Positions 33,869-46,790 of a DNA stretch of 64,000 nt are shown one piece after another. How positions within the stretch are numbered: the stretch's first letter is position 1; each line of letters opens with the position of its first letter. The notes beneath the pieces are model-generated. The model had not been told where the DNA came from. It searched no databases and saw only the letters and a program-made list of their open reading frames with translations. The position numbers and the translations under genes are program-made. This DNA is from Rhodocollybia butyracea. Taxonomy: Eukaryota > Basidiomycota > Agaricomycetes > Agaricales > Omphalotaceae. The DNA lies in NCBI GenBank assembly GCA_015501585.1, contig JADNRY010000033.1, forward strand, positions 248,001 to 312,000, read 5' to 3'.

Positions 33869-36573
33869 TCACCACCACCGTTTGTACTTTCCAGGACTAC
33901 TATCCAGCCCACTGGGACTGTCATACAGCAATTGCCTGTCCTTTCCAAAAATCCCCGACGCAGGGCTCATTTCACCAGCTCCACCGGGCCCCAATCTACG
34001 AAACTCCTCGTCGAGTAACGTACGAGGATCATGCGGATCGTAGAGACCACTGGACCCAGGTGTACGGAAGGGAGACATGCCTGTGAACGATGGCCGGAAG
34101 GGGGAATCGTCCAAAAGAGGGAAGGCTAAGGATTTCTTTGGCGTTGATGGTGTGCCACTAGAGTCGAACGACATGGTTGGGGGTGGGTCAAGGTGCGATT
34201 TATAATGAACAAGGCTTGCTGAGGGACTCATATGCAGACCTTTGTGTGATAGAGGGGTACGCATGGGAGAGATTTGGAGTGCCGTTAAATTCGGAGGTGG
34301 AGTAGAGGGACCTGTGCTATCATTATCATCATAATTTCGAGGAGGTGGCGTAGAGAGCCGCATTGATCGTGAGCTCCGTGAACTACGTGATTTTAGTGTA
34401 CCCTTTGACTTGCGACCTTTTGTCGCAGCCTTTCTACTTGTAGGTGATGGAGGTAATCGATCAAAGGGCTCCTGTGGAGAAAGTGAGTATAACAAACAAG
34501 GAAGAATAGGACAAACACTTACAGCTAAAACAGTCTTTCGGTTTTTGCTCTTGACAGCACTGAGTAAAAGCCCTTCGTCTTCCGATTCGTCATCTGAAGG
34601 GACGATAGAGGGGACAGAAAAATTAAGTTTTCCACCAAGTCTGGAGAGTTCCTTTAGACGAGTCGACTCGCCCCAGAACTGGACAGGAGTCAACGTAGTT
34701 TTAGAAGAAAACACATTCTGAGAACCGTCTTCCTCATCACTGTCCAGGCCAGCCACCGTTGCAGAAGGCGCTAGACAGAGAGGCCCGTCAGCTATTTGGA
34801 TGGGAGCATCCAGCTCCATTTCGCTGCTCGACGGGGGAGGACTGGAAGAACTACAATTGGGTGTAAGTTCCGGAACAGACGAAGTGGATGCCGACGACGA
34901 AGGCTCCATGAACTGTGAATCCAGGATCGAGGAGGAAGGGGACGAGGCTTCTCCATCAACTTGAGATGTTGCTCGCGAAGAAGATCTCGACGTTGCAGAG
35001 GAAAGCTGACGGAAGCCCGATTCAGCTGGTAATGGTGGAAATACGACCTCAGATGAAGTCACAGAAGCCTCTCGGTAAGGTTGGAGTGGCGGAGCCGGTT
35101 TAATTACAGGAAAGATGGCAGCGGCAGGAGCAATAGGCCGCTGGTGACCCTTGTCAGAAACGGCGACCTTGATTTCTTTCTTGGCCTTCTTAGTCCTGCG
35201 ATCTGAGGTACTATCGGTATCTTCCATCTGCTTTCGCCCACGTTTAGTCCTACCGGAAGCATCGGCACCGCTTTTTCCACCATTCATGTCCTTGCAAAAT
35301 TGCTTTCGGAACCCTCCACCTTTGAAGCACTCGAGATCTTCATCCCAGATAGCCCACTGAGTGCGGCCTAAAGCACGATCGCGTGTGACCTTGCGGAAAC
35401 ATGCGGTTGTACTTAAAACATGACGGATGCTATTCATCCAAGTCGTTTCCCCACGTTTGAAGAAGGGATAAACGATAGTTATCCAATCGTATATCTCCTG
35501 TAGGGTTAAACGGTGATCGGTTGAAGACAGGATAGCTTGTCCGAGGAGAGCTGCGTAGGATAGATCTGGCTTGTTTGGCGAATAAGGCCCCGAGGGAAGG
35601 GTATAGGGGAGTTTCCCATAGGATTCTTCTTCAGGGGGCGGGCCCATTGGACCTGGCGACGAGACTAGGTTGACGATAGGGCGAACGGGCGAAGATTGTG
35701 GAGATGTGGGAAAGGGCGAGGATGAAGGAAGAGGAGACCAATTCTGGTTTGAAGTCTGCATTCGTCGTATCTGAGGAGTAATTGGAGGAGCAGCGTTGTT
35801 AACTGGGAGAGAAGCTGACTGGACCAGAGGATATAAAGGCTCTGGGGCAGTGAGCTGTGTAGGGGTTTCTTCAACTTTGGGTATAACCTGGTGCAGATTA
35901 ATTAACAGTTCTATCTGTCAGAATGCAAACCCACCGTTTTCGATTGGGAGAGTGTGTGTTCGCGGTAATATTTCGACTGCTGAGGGGTGAGAGGCGGTGG
36001 TGATCGACCCTAAAGTAAAAACGGATCAATTAGATATTTCCAAAAAAACAGTCCAACGCGTAGACATGCCTCCGAAATAGACACTGAAGGTTCCCTCACG
36101 TCACTGTGTTCGTCGTCGCGTCGTTTGAGCAAAGTATCAAAAACAAAACTACGGCTAGACGCGCTGCTCGGCGTCGGCGAGCCTGGTAGCGTCTCTCTCC
36201 GTTTCTCCTTTTCTTTTCGCTGCTTTTTCTCCCTTCTAGCCTGTCTCTGGCGTTCAATAATGACCTCCATGCTGTCAAATTGGCGCTGAGAAAAACCAAG
36301 GTCTGTCGGCTCTGATTTTACCGGTGTGACGGGAGGCGACGCGTCTCTAACCGAATTGGAGCTGGCAGAACGTGCAGAGCTTGAGATTAAGCTGTCTGAC
36401 CTTGACAGGCCAGAGCTGGAACTGTTGCCTCTATTGACGCGTGAGGACTGACCGTTTTCTGCGGTCAAAAAATGGCGCATTTCGTCGCTGCGTTGTTGGA
36501 GATCTTCTCGTGTGAGCCCAAGAGTTGTGAGCAACTGAGAAATTGGAGAATGGCGTCCATCATTAGTGGTCAT
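33869..36573 (-). CDS. Forkhead transcription factor
   Basis: Four exons (36058-36573, 35935-36009, 34523-35887, 33869-34471) give about 852 residues. The forkhead winged helix lies around residues 270-360: KPDLSYAALLGQAILSS, RLTLQEIYDWITIVYPFFKR, TTWMNSIRHVLSTTACF, RTQWAIWDEDLECF. The variant WMNSIRHVLS recognition helix replaces the more common WQNSIRHNLS. A basic region (TKRGRKQ and RRTKKAKKE) follows and may be the nuclear signal. The long flanks are Ser/Pro-rich with many SP/TP sites, typical of cell-cycle-regulated factors. A 51-nt intron (34472-34522) is in frame. Target genes cannot be inferred; the relation to yeast Fkh1/Fkh2 or Hcm1 is undecided, and no FHA domain is visible. Confidence 0.88.
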
Positions 36574-36944
36574 GATTCTAGGATGAGCTCGAGCGAGCTA
36601 AAATATCGACAGGATGAAGAGAATATGAAAATGGAAGGAAAATGCCGAATCAGATAGATATGGCGGCTCCCAACGATGAACAGAGCGTCGTTGGCACCGT
36701 TCTCGACAACGACCAAGGAGGGGGGAATCAAGGAAAAGCAATTAGCAAATATAATGTGACAGATCAAAAACCACCCGAATCCATAATCCGCCGGCTCGGC
36801 GTAATAACTTTTAATCATTGTCTTAAACTTGTTACAATAAAGTACACAACTACAGTACACGACTACAGTGGTAACGAACACAATTTATCATGGCTTCCAT
36901 TCTACATTGTTCAGCCAGTCAGTCAACATTGTACACAGTTAATT
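36574..36944. other. Intergenic gap between forkhead gene and LIG4
   Basis: Holds the forkhead promoter and the LIG4 3' flank, both read on the minus strand. An ACTACAGTACACGACTACAG repeat occurs near 36847. No gene is seen. Confidence 0.4.
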
Positions 36945-39900
36945 TTAAGTTAGCCTACCGTCTTCATCTAAAATCGTATTCTCCTCAACACAAGCTTGCA
37001 CATAATCGGAAACGATCAAGCGCCGATGTTTTGGACTAACCCCCGTTTCGTTTGTTAATTCAGTCACAAAGGTTTAAAAAAAGGACGACTTGCTTGCACG
37101 TTCGGCGATCTAGTTCAACACGACGACTGATATCGCGTTTATCAATGACAATGTGTGTAAGCTTGGCTTCGTCGAGGTCGACGATGCGTCCACCGTGTTC
37201 GATAAGCAGTTCCTTGACTTTGGCGAAACTATGCCGACACCTTGCTCAACCCTGGATCAACAAGTGGGCAAAACAAATCAACTGACCTCTGATTGATTTC
37301 ATCCTCGTATTTGGTGTGAACGCCCATCCCATTTTGAACTGCGTTTTCCGGTGTGTCCAAATAGAAACACCTTCAGGATGCAGTCAGTACGAAGGCCGCG
37401 CTACTGGACCATAAGACCTACAGATGTTTAAATATATGATCCTGATCATATTCCATTGCACTATCGTCCTCTCCCATTTTGATTTCTTCCTGTTCAGGCT
37501 GATGTGGCGTCGTGCCGTTTTTTCAAAAAATTTCATGAATTAACTCACCATCTCAACATCCTCATCTTGTTTACTGGGATATTCATTAGCGCCGTCGTTA
37601 TCCTCGTCGTCAAAGCTGGGTCCTTCTCCCGCGACATCGTCATTATCAGAGTCGTCATCTTCAGTTTCGGATTCGGCCTCTGAATTAGAGTCTTGAGGCT
37701 CTGGTGCGTTAGCTTGGAACCACTCTGAGTTTGCTTCTTCCTCGGGTTCATCCTTCACTTGAGTCTCTACAGTTTGCGATCTGTTTACATGACCTACTGC
37801 AGTGGACGACGCAGCCTCAGTCATATCAACATCCTGATCGTCCTCGGGATCGCTATCCTGATGCTCATCCTTTACCGCACGTCGGAAGAAATATCTAAGC
37901 AAAAATGTGGCGTCTCGGTAATGCGGAAATGAGAAAATGACAACCACTGCTACTTACTTCTTCTTCAAGGGAGCCTGATGTCCGAGGGCGACAGAATCGT
38001 TGATCCAATTTGGTCGGAGTACGTCGTACTTTCCTTTGCTGATGATGTTAGCCAGCGGGTGCGCTGGAGATGAGTTTCAATGAATGAACTGTATAGGTGC
38101 AGAGCCAAAACACAACAGGGCTTACGGATAAAGTCATCAGGACCATTGTAAATGATATACATGTTTTCATGATTGGCGGCAACTTGGAAGCAGGATCCGC
38201 CATTCTCATGGATCCTGGGAATTCAGTAATCAGTAAACGTTTTCAGTAGTTCAACATGGGCAGCACGTCTTGACCAATTCCTTCCTGTCCGCCGCTTCCG
38301 TCTTCGATTTGGCGTATGTCATCACAACTGGAGAACAGATGAGTTGCGGGAAGTTGGAATAGTATGTAAAACCCACCAAAATTCAGGCCGTCGAAGACAT
38401 CAGTGAGAACTGGCACGACGCCCTTCATCTTCGGACCTCGATGGCCGACTACCTGAGGCTATTTGCTGTCGGTTAGTGAATAGGTTACATGAAAATTTGA
38501 ATTACCTTTTTGGCCGTGACCTTGCGCTTTTTCTTGGACACGCTGTTGTTCCATCAGTAAAAGCACACGGGGAACACACAGTAAACATACTCAACAGTGT
38601 CCTCCATCTTACGCTTCTTAACGTTCCGTAAAGACTCCAATAGTTCTACGGGAATGAATTGAAAACAATTAAATGGCTGAAAAGCACTGGTGACTCTTAC
38701 CAGAAGAGGTTAAACACTGTTCTGCGTCAAGATCGTCACGAATGCACAACGCTCTGGGGAAACGCATCGTCCAGCCCATATGATATTGTTCTAGTCGTAA
38801 AACTCAATATAATCCAGAGTAGACCGTAAATTTACATACCCGAGGTGGTGATCTCCGCAGCCTTGACCTTGATTATGAACCTCCTATCCACCAAAGGTCA
38901 GAGACCCTCTGGATAAAATCGGAAAATAGTTGATATTTACTGGTCGGGTTCAAGATAGAGGTCCCCCTTATCATCGTAGCCCTTCTTCGACGTAAGGATA
39001 TCTTCTGGAGGTTTCTTCGGATCTCGTTTCTTCCATGATTTGGAACGTATCCAGACATAATCAGCATATGACAGACCAGTTCCGATACGGACAAACGTGG
39101 AATATCTAAGAGTTTCAGTCCAGTTAATCCATAGAACATATGTGATTGAATAGTGATCCTACCGTTGAACCCCATCTGTTCGCGAATCGTCGAGAACAGC
39201 GCAGATGAGGGTAGAAACTCCGCCACCACGTGAACCAGTGCCATAGTTTCCGGCTGGAAGATCATGCCTTCAGTCGATTATAATTTCAGCAAACCGAGGA
39301 CTTACCGACAACCAGAACGTCAACAGTCTCCCCCATACCGTCCTACACACATCCTACATGAGCAAGAAGATTAATAATAGTGTTGAAACGTGCCATGTAT
39401 TCAGGCTTGACTTTAATCCAGTCTGAATTGCGTCCGTTCAGGATGTACTTGGCCTTCGGGTGTTTGATAACAAGCCCTTCACCCCGCGCGTCCATGACCT
39501 CTTCCATTTTCGCCCTAACATCAGCGGCTGATTTTCCCTTGTGCTCTGTGGCAAATTCGATGACTCCCTTGATCTCGGTCAAACACGAACGCAGATTGCG
39601 TTTCCGGAAAGAGGTGCTTTTGTCAAGGAGGGATTGTCCGTTTAGGTAAACCATGTCGAAGATCTTGACTGAAATCTCTGTTATAAAGATGATAGGCAGA
39701 AAGGGGGGAACGTACAACATGGCTTGGGTCCTTTTTTGGACTTGTCTAGCATTCGGGGGTGAAAGTGAGAATGAGTAAAACGCATTGCAAGTGCAACTAG
39801 CCTAATGCTGCTGTTTTCAGCGTTCCGAAGGGCAATGTCCGCCCCGATTCTTCATCCCAAACCAGCATTTCTCCATCCAGAATGGCACTATAAGAGTCGG

Positions 39901-41359
39901 TCAGTGTGGTAGCTTGTTTGAAATGTCGATAGACTACCTGTCTACCCGTCCATCGAATGCTGGAGCAAGTCTGGGGGTAAGACTTCCAGTTGCTGTGGTT
40001 CTCCGTGTAAAACGAAGGCATAACTTTATGTAATTTTAAACTGACCTTTATGTTTTCCATACAGGTAGGTGTAGTCAGTTCCTTTCCTGTCGTTCGATAA
40101 GTTAAAGAACCATCACAAGTTACGGCGAACCTTGAGCAGTAGAAATACTCATTTCCACGTTTATGAAGCTGCATTCGCTCGCCATCCAACTTTTCTTCGA
40201 TAAAGAACTCCAAACCATCCATCTCTTTGACAGTAAGTTCTATAGTCTTAGTCGGCCTCTTGCATAACATAGGAGTGAACGCATGAAATAGTTGAACGGA
40301 TTTTTCCTAAATGCTATGTATAAGCACTTGAACGATAACAGACGAATTGACAGACAAACATCAGGATTGAGACGAAGATTGGGATCGTAGAGCGTCCAAG
40401 CAACCTTTTTCATATCAGAACAAGTGTTATACAGATCTTGTGCATCAGGATGGAAGACCGATAGCACAGTGGTTTCTTTGACAGATATGACCATATCTAT
40501 TGGACAATGTAAGCGAGAGAAGCCTAACAAAGTCAGTAACATATAGAACCTTTCAAGATAATTCGAGCAATCCATTTTTGCTCCTCCGCTGTGGCGTTAT
40601 CGTATACTTCTTGAAGGATGTCGCGCTGAGCATCTCTGGGACAGGAGGGATCAGCGACCAGGTCAAGTCAACATAACGGGTAATACGCACCTGTTACCCA
40701 TCGCCTTGCATAGACCATCCAGTATCTCGTTGAGCTTGGCGATGGTCAACGAGCCTTCAAGCACCGAGGACCGTTTATAAACAACATCAAAAAGAACACC
40801 AGGAAAGTCTCCAGAAGATTTCTGTGAAATATATTTGAGACTATTCAGATGAGACAGCATGTGCAATTTACATTCTTCTCGGTCGGTTTCTTCCAACCTA
40901 GTAATTGTCTTCCGGCGTCGTCACTGTTCTTAGCACCGATGAGCTTGAGATACACTTTGGCAAGATTCGTTTCTTTTAATCCGTATGCCGAGCGGTCCCG
41001 ATCTTTCTGTGGGGAGTAATCAGGTCTAATGCGTCGAGATATGGCAAAAACAAGCACCTGTGGCAGAATAAGTCGCAAGACAGGAAACAAGTCATTCCCG
41101 ACTTCAGTTCTGTAGTGCTACACGAAATTTGGTCAAAAGGATGTATTTCACAGCGCAAAGCACATACCTCGAACCAACGATTAAGATGCTTTCTTCGTTT
41201 GTCTTGCTTTCTTTCATTCGAAAGTCGTTCAAACAAACCAACTAGAACACCAAATCCGGGACTTGGGCCGATGTTTTGTGGCGGTGGTGGATAGGAGGAT
41301 TCCGAAGTGTCAGGAGGAGGAGAGCGAGGAGGTGTCGTTGGTGCAGGCGTTGGCTGCAT
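36945..41359 (-). CDS. LIG4: DNA ligase IV
   Basis: A gene of more than ten exons encoding the ATP-dependent ligase of non-homologous end joining, in the nucleus. From the N-terminus (MQPTPAPTTPPRSPPP): a DNA-binding domain (FPVLRLILPQ, SAYGLKETNLAKVYLKLIGA, DFPGVLFDVVYKR); the nucleotidyltransferase active site EEKLDGERMQLHKRG with the adenylated lysine; then ILDGEMLVWDE, FKIFDMVYLNG, EGLVIKHP and SDWIKVKPEY (motifs III, IIIa, IV, V); and the OB-fold (VVGGNYGTGSRGGGVS). The tail has two BRCT regions. The first (GSCFQVAANHENMYIIYNG, VLRPNWINDS) is separated from the second (KELLIEHGGRIVDLDEAKL, RLIVSDYVQACVEEN) by a very acidic insert, EDDDSDNDDVAGEGPSFDDE. The Xrcc4/Lif1-binding clamp should lie between the BRCTs. 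Confidence 0.93.
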
Positions 41360-41580
41360 TATTAATATAGCAAACTGGGACTGTTTTCAGCTGGTGAAGA
41401 AGAAAGAAACAGCAGATACATGACCGATGAGTCATGGTGCGCGAGTCCGATAGGGTTAGGGTCCGCGGTCCGAGGCCCGAATCGAAGTGGGCTTTCTCCC
41501 TCCCTCCATCACTCTATCCTTTTGTTTTCTATCGCCATTATCTATACACACATCACACTCGCTACCCACACTCTAATACT

Positions 41581-44153
41581 ATGCCTCCATCTGGATTTCC
41601 TCTAGCTCCACGAAAGAACAACGATCCACGGCAGCTTGGTTATTGGAAACTTGGCAGAATTTCTGGCCAAGGAGCCTCAGGTTGGCACTTTCGACTGGGC
41701 GAGGTGTTTTCGTGACTCAATTTTATCTCACAGGCCGTGTTAGGATTGCAAGACACGCCAAAACCGGACAAATGGCTGCCATCAAGATCATCCCCAAGAA
41801 TCTCCTCACTTCCCGTGCTGAAGGCTTGAATTTCGCCGGAGACGAAGCAGAACGGGAGGAATATTCGCTTCGTCGAGAAGTAGTCCTGATGAAGCTTATT
41901 GAACATCCAAATATCATGAAACTCTACGACGTCTGGGATCTCACTGATGAACTTTTTCTTGTTCTCGAATATGTTCAAGGTGGCGAACTCTTGGAATATC
42001 TCACAAAGACTGTAGAATCCGGCCAAGACTCAATTCCTTTAGCTCAAGCACTATCCTATTTCCAACAGATCATCCTTGCCGTCAGCTACTGCCATCGTTT
42101 CAATGTATCTCACCGAGACCTAAAGCTCGAGAACATTCTTGTCGATTCCGATAATAACATCAAAATCGCCGACTTTGGGCTTGCTAGCTTCCAACCCGAT
42201 TCTATAGCTCGAACTGCTTGCGGAAGCCTGCACTATTGTGCTCCTGAGGTCGTGACGGGGTATGGAAACTATAACGGCCCCATGGCCGACGTCTGGTCTT
42301 GTGGAATCATCCTCTTTGCTCTCTTGACGTGTTCTCTTCCTTTCAATGCTGAAGAGGATGATGATCTCAGAGAACTCGTTTTGCATTCGTCTATACCGTT
42401 CCCCGATGAAATAGACTCTGATGCCAAAGATCTGATATCGAGGATGCTAACAAAGGACGTTCACGGGCGTACCACCATGGCTGAAGTTCAGCAACATAGG
42501 TTTTTCCTATCCGAAAAACCCAAGATCACCTATGGGGGTATAACCTCTCTTGAACAGATCGCCCTTCCTGTAAAGGCGGATGAGATTGACGTCGAACTCT
42601 TACGAAGTTTACGAACGCTCTGGCGCGAGGCATCAGACGAGGAGATCACGCGAAGTCTGGTCACCCTGGAATCAAACTGGCAGAAAGGTGCCTATCATCT
42701 GCTATTTGAGTATCGCAGAAAACGATTGGAAGAGTATGACGAGCAGGTGGCCCAAATTGAGCGCAAGCGTATGAAGAAGGAAGCCAGAGCTCGGGCTGGG
42801 CGTACTGCTACATCTCCTCCCATTCTCGAAAGCGACAGTCCAAGTAGAGCAGCTTGCGATAGTCATATCGGAGAGCGTCCATCGCCGTCAACCATCCCTT
42901 CCCGTGATGGACCTCCTACTCCTCGTAGAGCCGCTCGTGGTGGAAGGCATACTTCAGCGGTTTCATCTGACGCATCTTTCATTCCTATGGAAAGACCTTC
43001 GCACTTGATTCCATCCAATTTCAGTGACGACGAGATCAAACTGAACGGCCACGCATCGTCTACCGCTCTCAGACTGCCATCTCTCGTGAATACACCATCC
43101 TCACTCCAACCGATCGTCGTCCCAGAATCTGATGACCCCAAGGTCCAGGCATTCTATTCCCAGGTTTTAGAACACCTCTCGGTTTTACACGCCAGAACTG
43201 GAGTCCCGACCAGTCCGGAGCCCGCGTCCCCGAAACTGCCTGGAGTGTTTTCGCCGAATCTTGCTCTGATGCAGGAGATATACAAAGATACCACCATGCT
43301 AGGCGCGTCGCCGACACCTATCACCCCTGCAACCAACTTTGGTCCTCGTTCTCGGAATCACGTCAACCCTGAACCCAAACCCTCTGGTCCAGCCATCCGA
43401 TTCCCCACTCGACCTCTGTCATTGAAACGCAAGAGTACCCAACGCCCTAAACGATCGACCGCCACAAGCAACTTTGACTCCGCCGACAAGGAAAACGACT
43501 CACCTGCCATCGCTGGTAGTGGAGCTGACGTTAAAAAGTCATCTTTGCGCAAGGGCGGGAAAACAAGGAAACGTGTACAGATCCTCGATCCAAGTCTCGT
43601 GCCAGATAAGGCTCCCTCCAAACTGAAGAAAAAACGTAGTCTGCGTGGGCCGAGTCCATCATCGCCTGCCCCCAGCTCCACTTCTTCGTTCTTACCATCA
43701 TCCTCACCATTCTTGTCGCCCACGTCTACTGGATGGCTTTCCAACGTATTCAAGTTTTCCCGATCGGAAGCGTTCACCTTGTATTCGATACACGCGGTAC
43801 ATACCACGCGAAACGAGTGTCGTAGACTGTTGATGGCCATGAATGTGCGCGTTGTATTGGAGGATACGGAGGGACCAGGGGTTTTGAGATGCAACCTCCA
43901 AGAGGTGCGGGATCCAAATGGCATCTTGTCCGTTTTGAAGGCGGCAAAGTTCAAGGTTGTTGTGAGGCAAACAGAAGAAGGGGTTTTCTTGCTACTGGAG
44001 CACGAGAAGGGGTCTATGGATTCGTTCAGGGAAGTCTGCAAGCGCTTGCGGAGAGAATGGGTTTTGGACGCCGTGGAGAGTCAGACACCCGAACAGCTTG
44101 CGCTCAGTCCGCTTGCAATGGCCACTCGGCGAATGGAGCTTTTGTCAGTATGA
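41581..44153 (+). CDS. Nim1/Hsl1/Gin4-class protein kinase
   Basis: Two exons (41581-41680, 41734-44153) encode 839 residues. The kinase domain spans about residues 20-295: GQGASGRVR (P-loop), AIKII (lysine), HRDLKLENIL near residue 160, DFG near 180 and CGSLHYCAPEVV near 195. SAD/Nim1/Hsl1 kinases, which signal morphogenesis and septin status to Wee1, share this HRDLKLENILL signature. A UBA-like SDEEITRSLV segment follows, then a long Ser/Pro-rich basic linker and a C-terminal KA1-like domain (ECRRLLMAMNVRVVLED, ILSVLKAAKFKVVVRQ, REVCKRLRREWVLD). KA1 domains bind acidic phospholipids. It is divergent from LIG4 (starts 222 bp apart). The start at 41581 gives the complete P-loop. Confidence 0.9.
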
Positions 44154-44306
44154 CACATTTGTTATTCACGATTTTTACGACTCGACCACGATTTGTGTTA
44201 CGATAGTATTATGACCCTCGCAGTGTTCAGTGTACAATTAAATCCATCTAAATATATGTACAGTATTTTCATCGTGTTGACATAGTTCTTCCACTGAGAA
44301 AGATAA

Positions 44307-45449
44307 TCAGAGATCGTGATACAAAAGCAACGCTGGATGCACGTACGTGACAGTTTTCCTTTCCGTCGTGGCAACTTCTTGCTTGGCCCTGTTCAGCACC
44401 TTTTGGAACTCGGCCACACGATGCCTCATCCTAGAGTGCATGTACGCCTTGGAGCATTTGATGTGATAGTGGAGATAATCACGGAACAGCTGGATGTGGG
44501 AGATGGTCCCTGGGGCATTGGCGGGGGTGAAGTGTCGAGGGAAGAGGACAAAGGTGACATAACCAGTGTCTTCAGTGTTGCGGAGATTGGCCAGATGACG
44601 GATTTCCAATGGAGGGTCTCGGTTCGAGTACAAGACCTGAGGAGCATTCTGGATAGCAGGCTGGCGACGAGCATCCACGAATTCCTGTAAGCGAGATTAG
44701 TCAACTGCGCTGCGGGACAAGACAAGAATGAGATCTCGTACTTGTAAAAACACTTTTCCGAAAATCCTATCCGTCTCGTCGGCGAAGATGGTGGAGAAAA
44801 TGACCGTGACTCGATCATGAGAGGCTTGCACGTAGATTGCTTCCTCGTCACGATAATGGATCTCCATGAGCTCTCCCTGTCCAGATCCCGACGATTCTAG
44901 TGCCTTCTGGTTTTTGAAGGCTAATTCAAAGGGCGCTGCCAATGCGTTGCGCTTGAATAGAGCAATAGATAGAATGAAGGCGCTGCGATCCTCTGAATTT
45001 CATTCAGCAGGCTAGACAACTATTACTGAATTTCAAACGCACCTGGACTAGCAGGGATCTGTTCCAAATCGATAACCAAGCTAACATTGTACTCCGGCTC
45101 AGCCTGAGGCTGCAAGAGAGATCCGTACTCGCGCTGCAGTATCTCCAAAGCGCCGTATTTCACAAGTTCGTCCCAGCAACGGATATGCATGGAAAGAAGA
45201 AGCAGCGTTTTGCTCTGTGGAGTAGAAAGGTGGAATCGGACTCCATCGTAGTCGACAAATGCAACGTCCAGTGAAGAGGGCCTGTTTATCGTTGAGTGAT
45301 GAGTTGCAGCGAAAAAGCGCAGCGTTTCAGGCATTACTTTATGATTTTCTCTCCAAGGGTTGTTTGAATGATAACATTGTGAGGCTAAACGGAAGATTTA
45401 GTATTTATTTTGTGTAATAGATGGCAATGAGTACCTCGAGCAAGATCAT
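44307..45449 (-). CDS. ARPC2: Arp2/3 complex subunit ARPC2 (p34)
   Basis: The start at 45449 gives MILLE; an intron leads to [16 protein letters not shown], then [37 protein letters not shown] and [10 protein letters not shown], the first alpha/beta module. The second module has [50 protein letters not shown] and the long C-terminal helix [19 protein letters not shown]. All family blocks are present and length is normal (about 300). ARPC2 clamps ARPC4 and contacts the mother filament in branched actin nucleation. It is convergent with the Nim1-like kinase (154 bp between stops). Confidence 0.93.
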
Positions 45450-45744
45450 GGCGTTGACGTCGTGAATGTTATAGTGAAAGAGATTACTGCCGCCGGCGCT
45501 TAGACCAGCTTTGACATTCGTTCGTAACTACTTTTATGTGCACAATTTCTGGTAAATCTAAACATTTTGCTCTTATCATGTCGCGCGGTCGTCGAACTCA
45601 TTCACTTTCCATGAAGTTCCACGAAAACTCATCAGACTCAACATACGTTTCTCATCACGTTGCGGCTTCTTCTAGCCCAAGCCTCTTTTTAAAGTCAGTG
45701 CCATGAGGCACAAATAACTCGCCACCCTGACAATTTCCACCACC

Positions 45745-46584
45745 ATGGACGCGTCAGCTCTCAGCGACGACCTTTCCGACTACGACGTTATTTCAGACCC
45801 TGGTCGGCGCTCACTGGAGTCTAGTGTCGCCGACTTGATGCTAACTCCAGCTAGTGAACCCCCGCCGGCACAAGAAGCGTACGATAAATTCGCCACCATC
45901 AGGCTTACCGCAAACGATATACAGACAAATACTCGACTCAGCTTGGGACTCGGCGCCAACCGAGATAACAGGACGAGACGTATATATGTCGATGGCGCAT
46001 ATGATGGATTCAATGCCGGGTAGAGTGTTTCCTGCATTCATTGAGGACTTTGCTTATCTCCACGCAGCCACGCTCTCCAACTCCGACAAGCCAAGTTGGC
46101 ATTTCCCTCAGTACACCTTGTATGCGGTGTCTTTTCGGACGACCTATGTGAGACCTACGGGACTCCCACGACGGTTCCCCATCTCGAAAGATGCGAGGTG
46201 CTACGGCATTGTAGATGGGTAGACGAAGTTCTCCCAGATGCCCCGTGGCAAATCAATGAAGAGTTTCTTCAGAGCAGACATATTGACTATATCGTTGTCG
46301 ACGAGGGAAGTACTGTTGACCCTCGTGTGATAAAGTCAGACTCAAAGGATACGATGCGATGAAGAGAATTGGTGCGTAGTACACTTTCCTTGGTGTGGCG
46401 TTTGTGGCTAATATCGTGAGCAGGCAAGGTAATACTGACGAAGCGAACGATGGGTTTGACCGTCGTGTCTCCAACTCCAGCCGCACCCAACGCTCCTCCT
46501 ACTCCTGAACTTGCGACTCCCAAGTCGCCGCCAACACGACCTCTAGCTTCAGAAGACACACCAGAACCGCTTGTTGAGTTCTAG
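45745..46584 (+). CDS. Choline/ethanolamine-phosphate cytidylyltransferase-like protein
   Basis: Three exons (45745-46019, 46068-46371, 46424-46584). TRRIYVDGAYDGFNAGHA is the nucleotide-binding start of CTP:phosphocholine/phosphoethanolamine cytidylyltransferases. VHLVCGVFSDDLCETYG, RHCRWVDEVLPDAPW, DYIVVDEGSTVDP, KGYDAMKRIGKV and LTKRTMGLTVVSPTP follow in the usual order. Two oddities stand out. The HxGH catalytic motif reads NAGH, with its first histidine changed. The frame must shift by one base after VDP (about 46326) to reach DKVRLKGYDAM; the exon total (740 nt) is one short of a multiple of three. It may be a diverged, inactive paralogue, a pseudogene, or a sequence error. The protein is shorter than fungal Pct1 (about 246 residues) and lacks the amphipathic membrane-binding region. 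Confidence 0.75.
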
Positions 46585-46790
46585 TGTCCTTGTTTCTTAA
46601 GTGTAGGCTTCACTAGATCTAACTTTTCATTTAACCTTTCATTTGTAACTACTATTCGAGTAGGGTGTTAACATCTAATGTTACGACGCAATACAATAAG
46701 CATAACATAGGTATAACATAAATGCTACAAGGTTCATGCTTTTGAGCAATCAAACCAACTCGTAAAGGACAACCAATTAGCATACAGAAT

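Noticed and set aside
43358..44041. 227-codon antisense ORF within the kinase gene
   Set aside because: Shadow of the kinase C-terminal coding frame; the sense frame carries the KA1-like domain.
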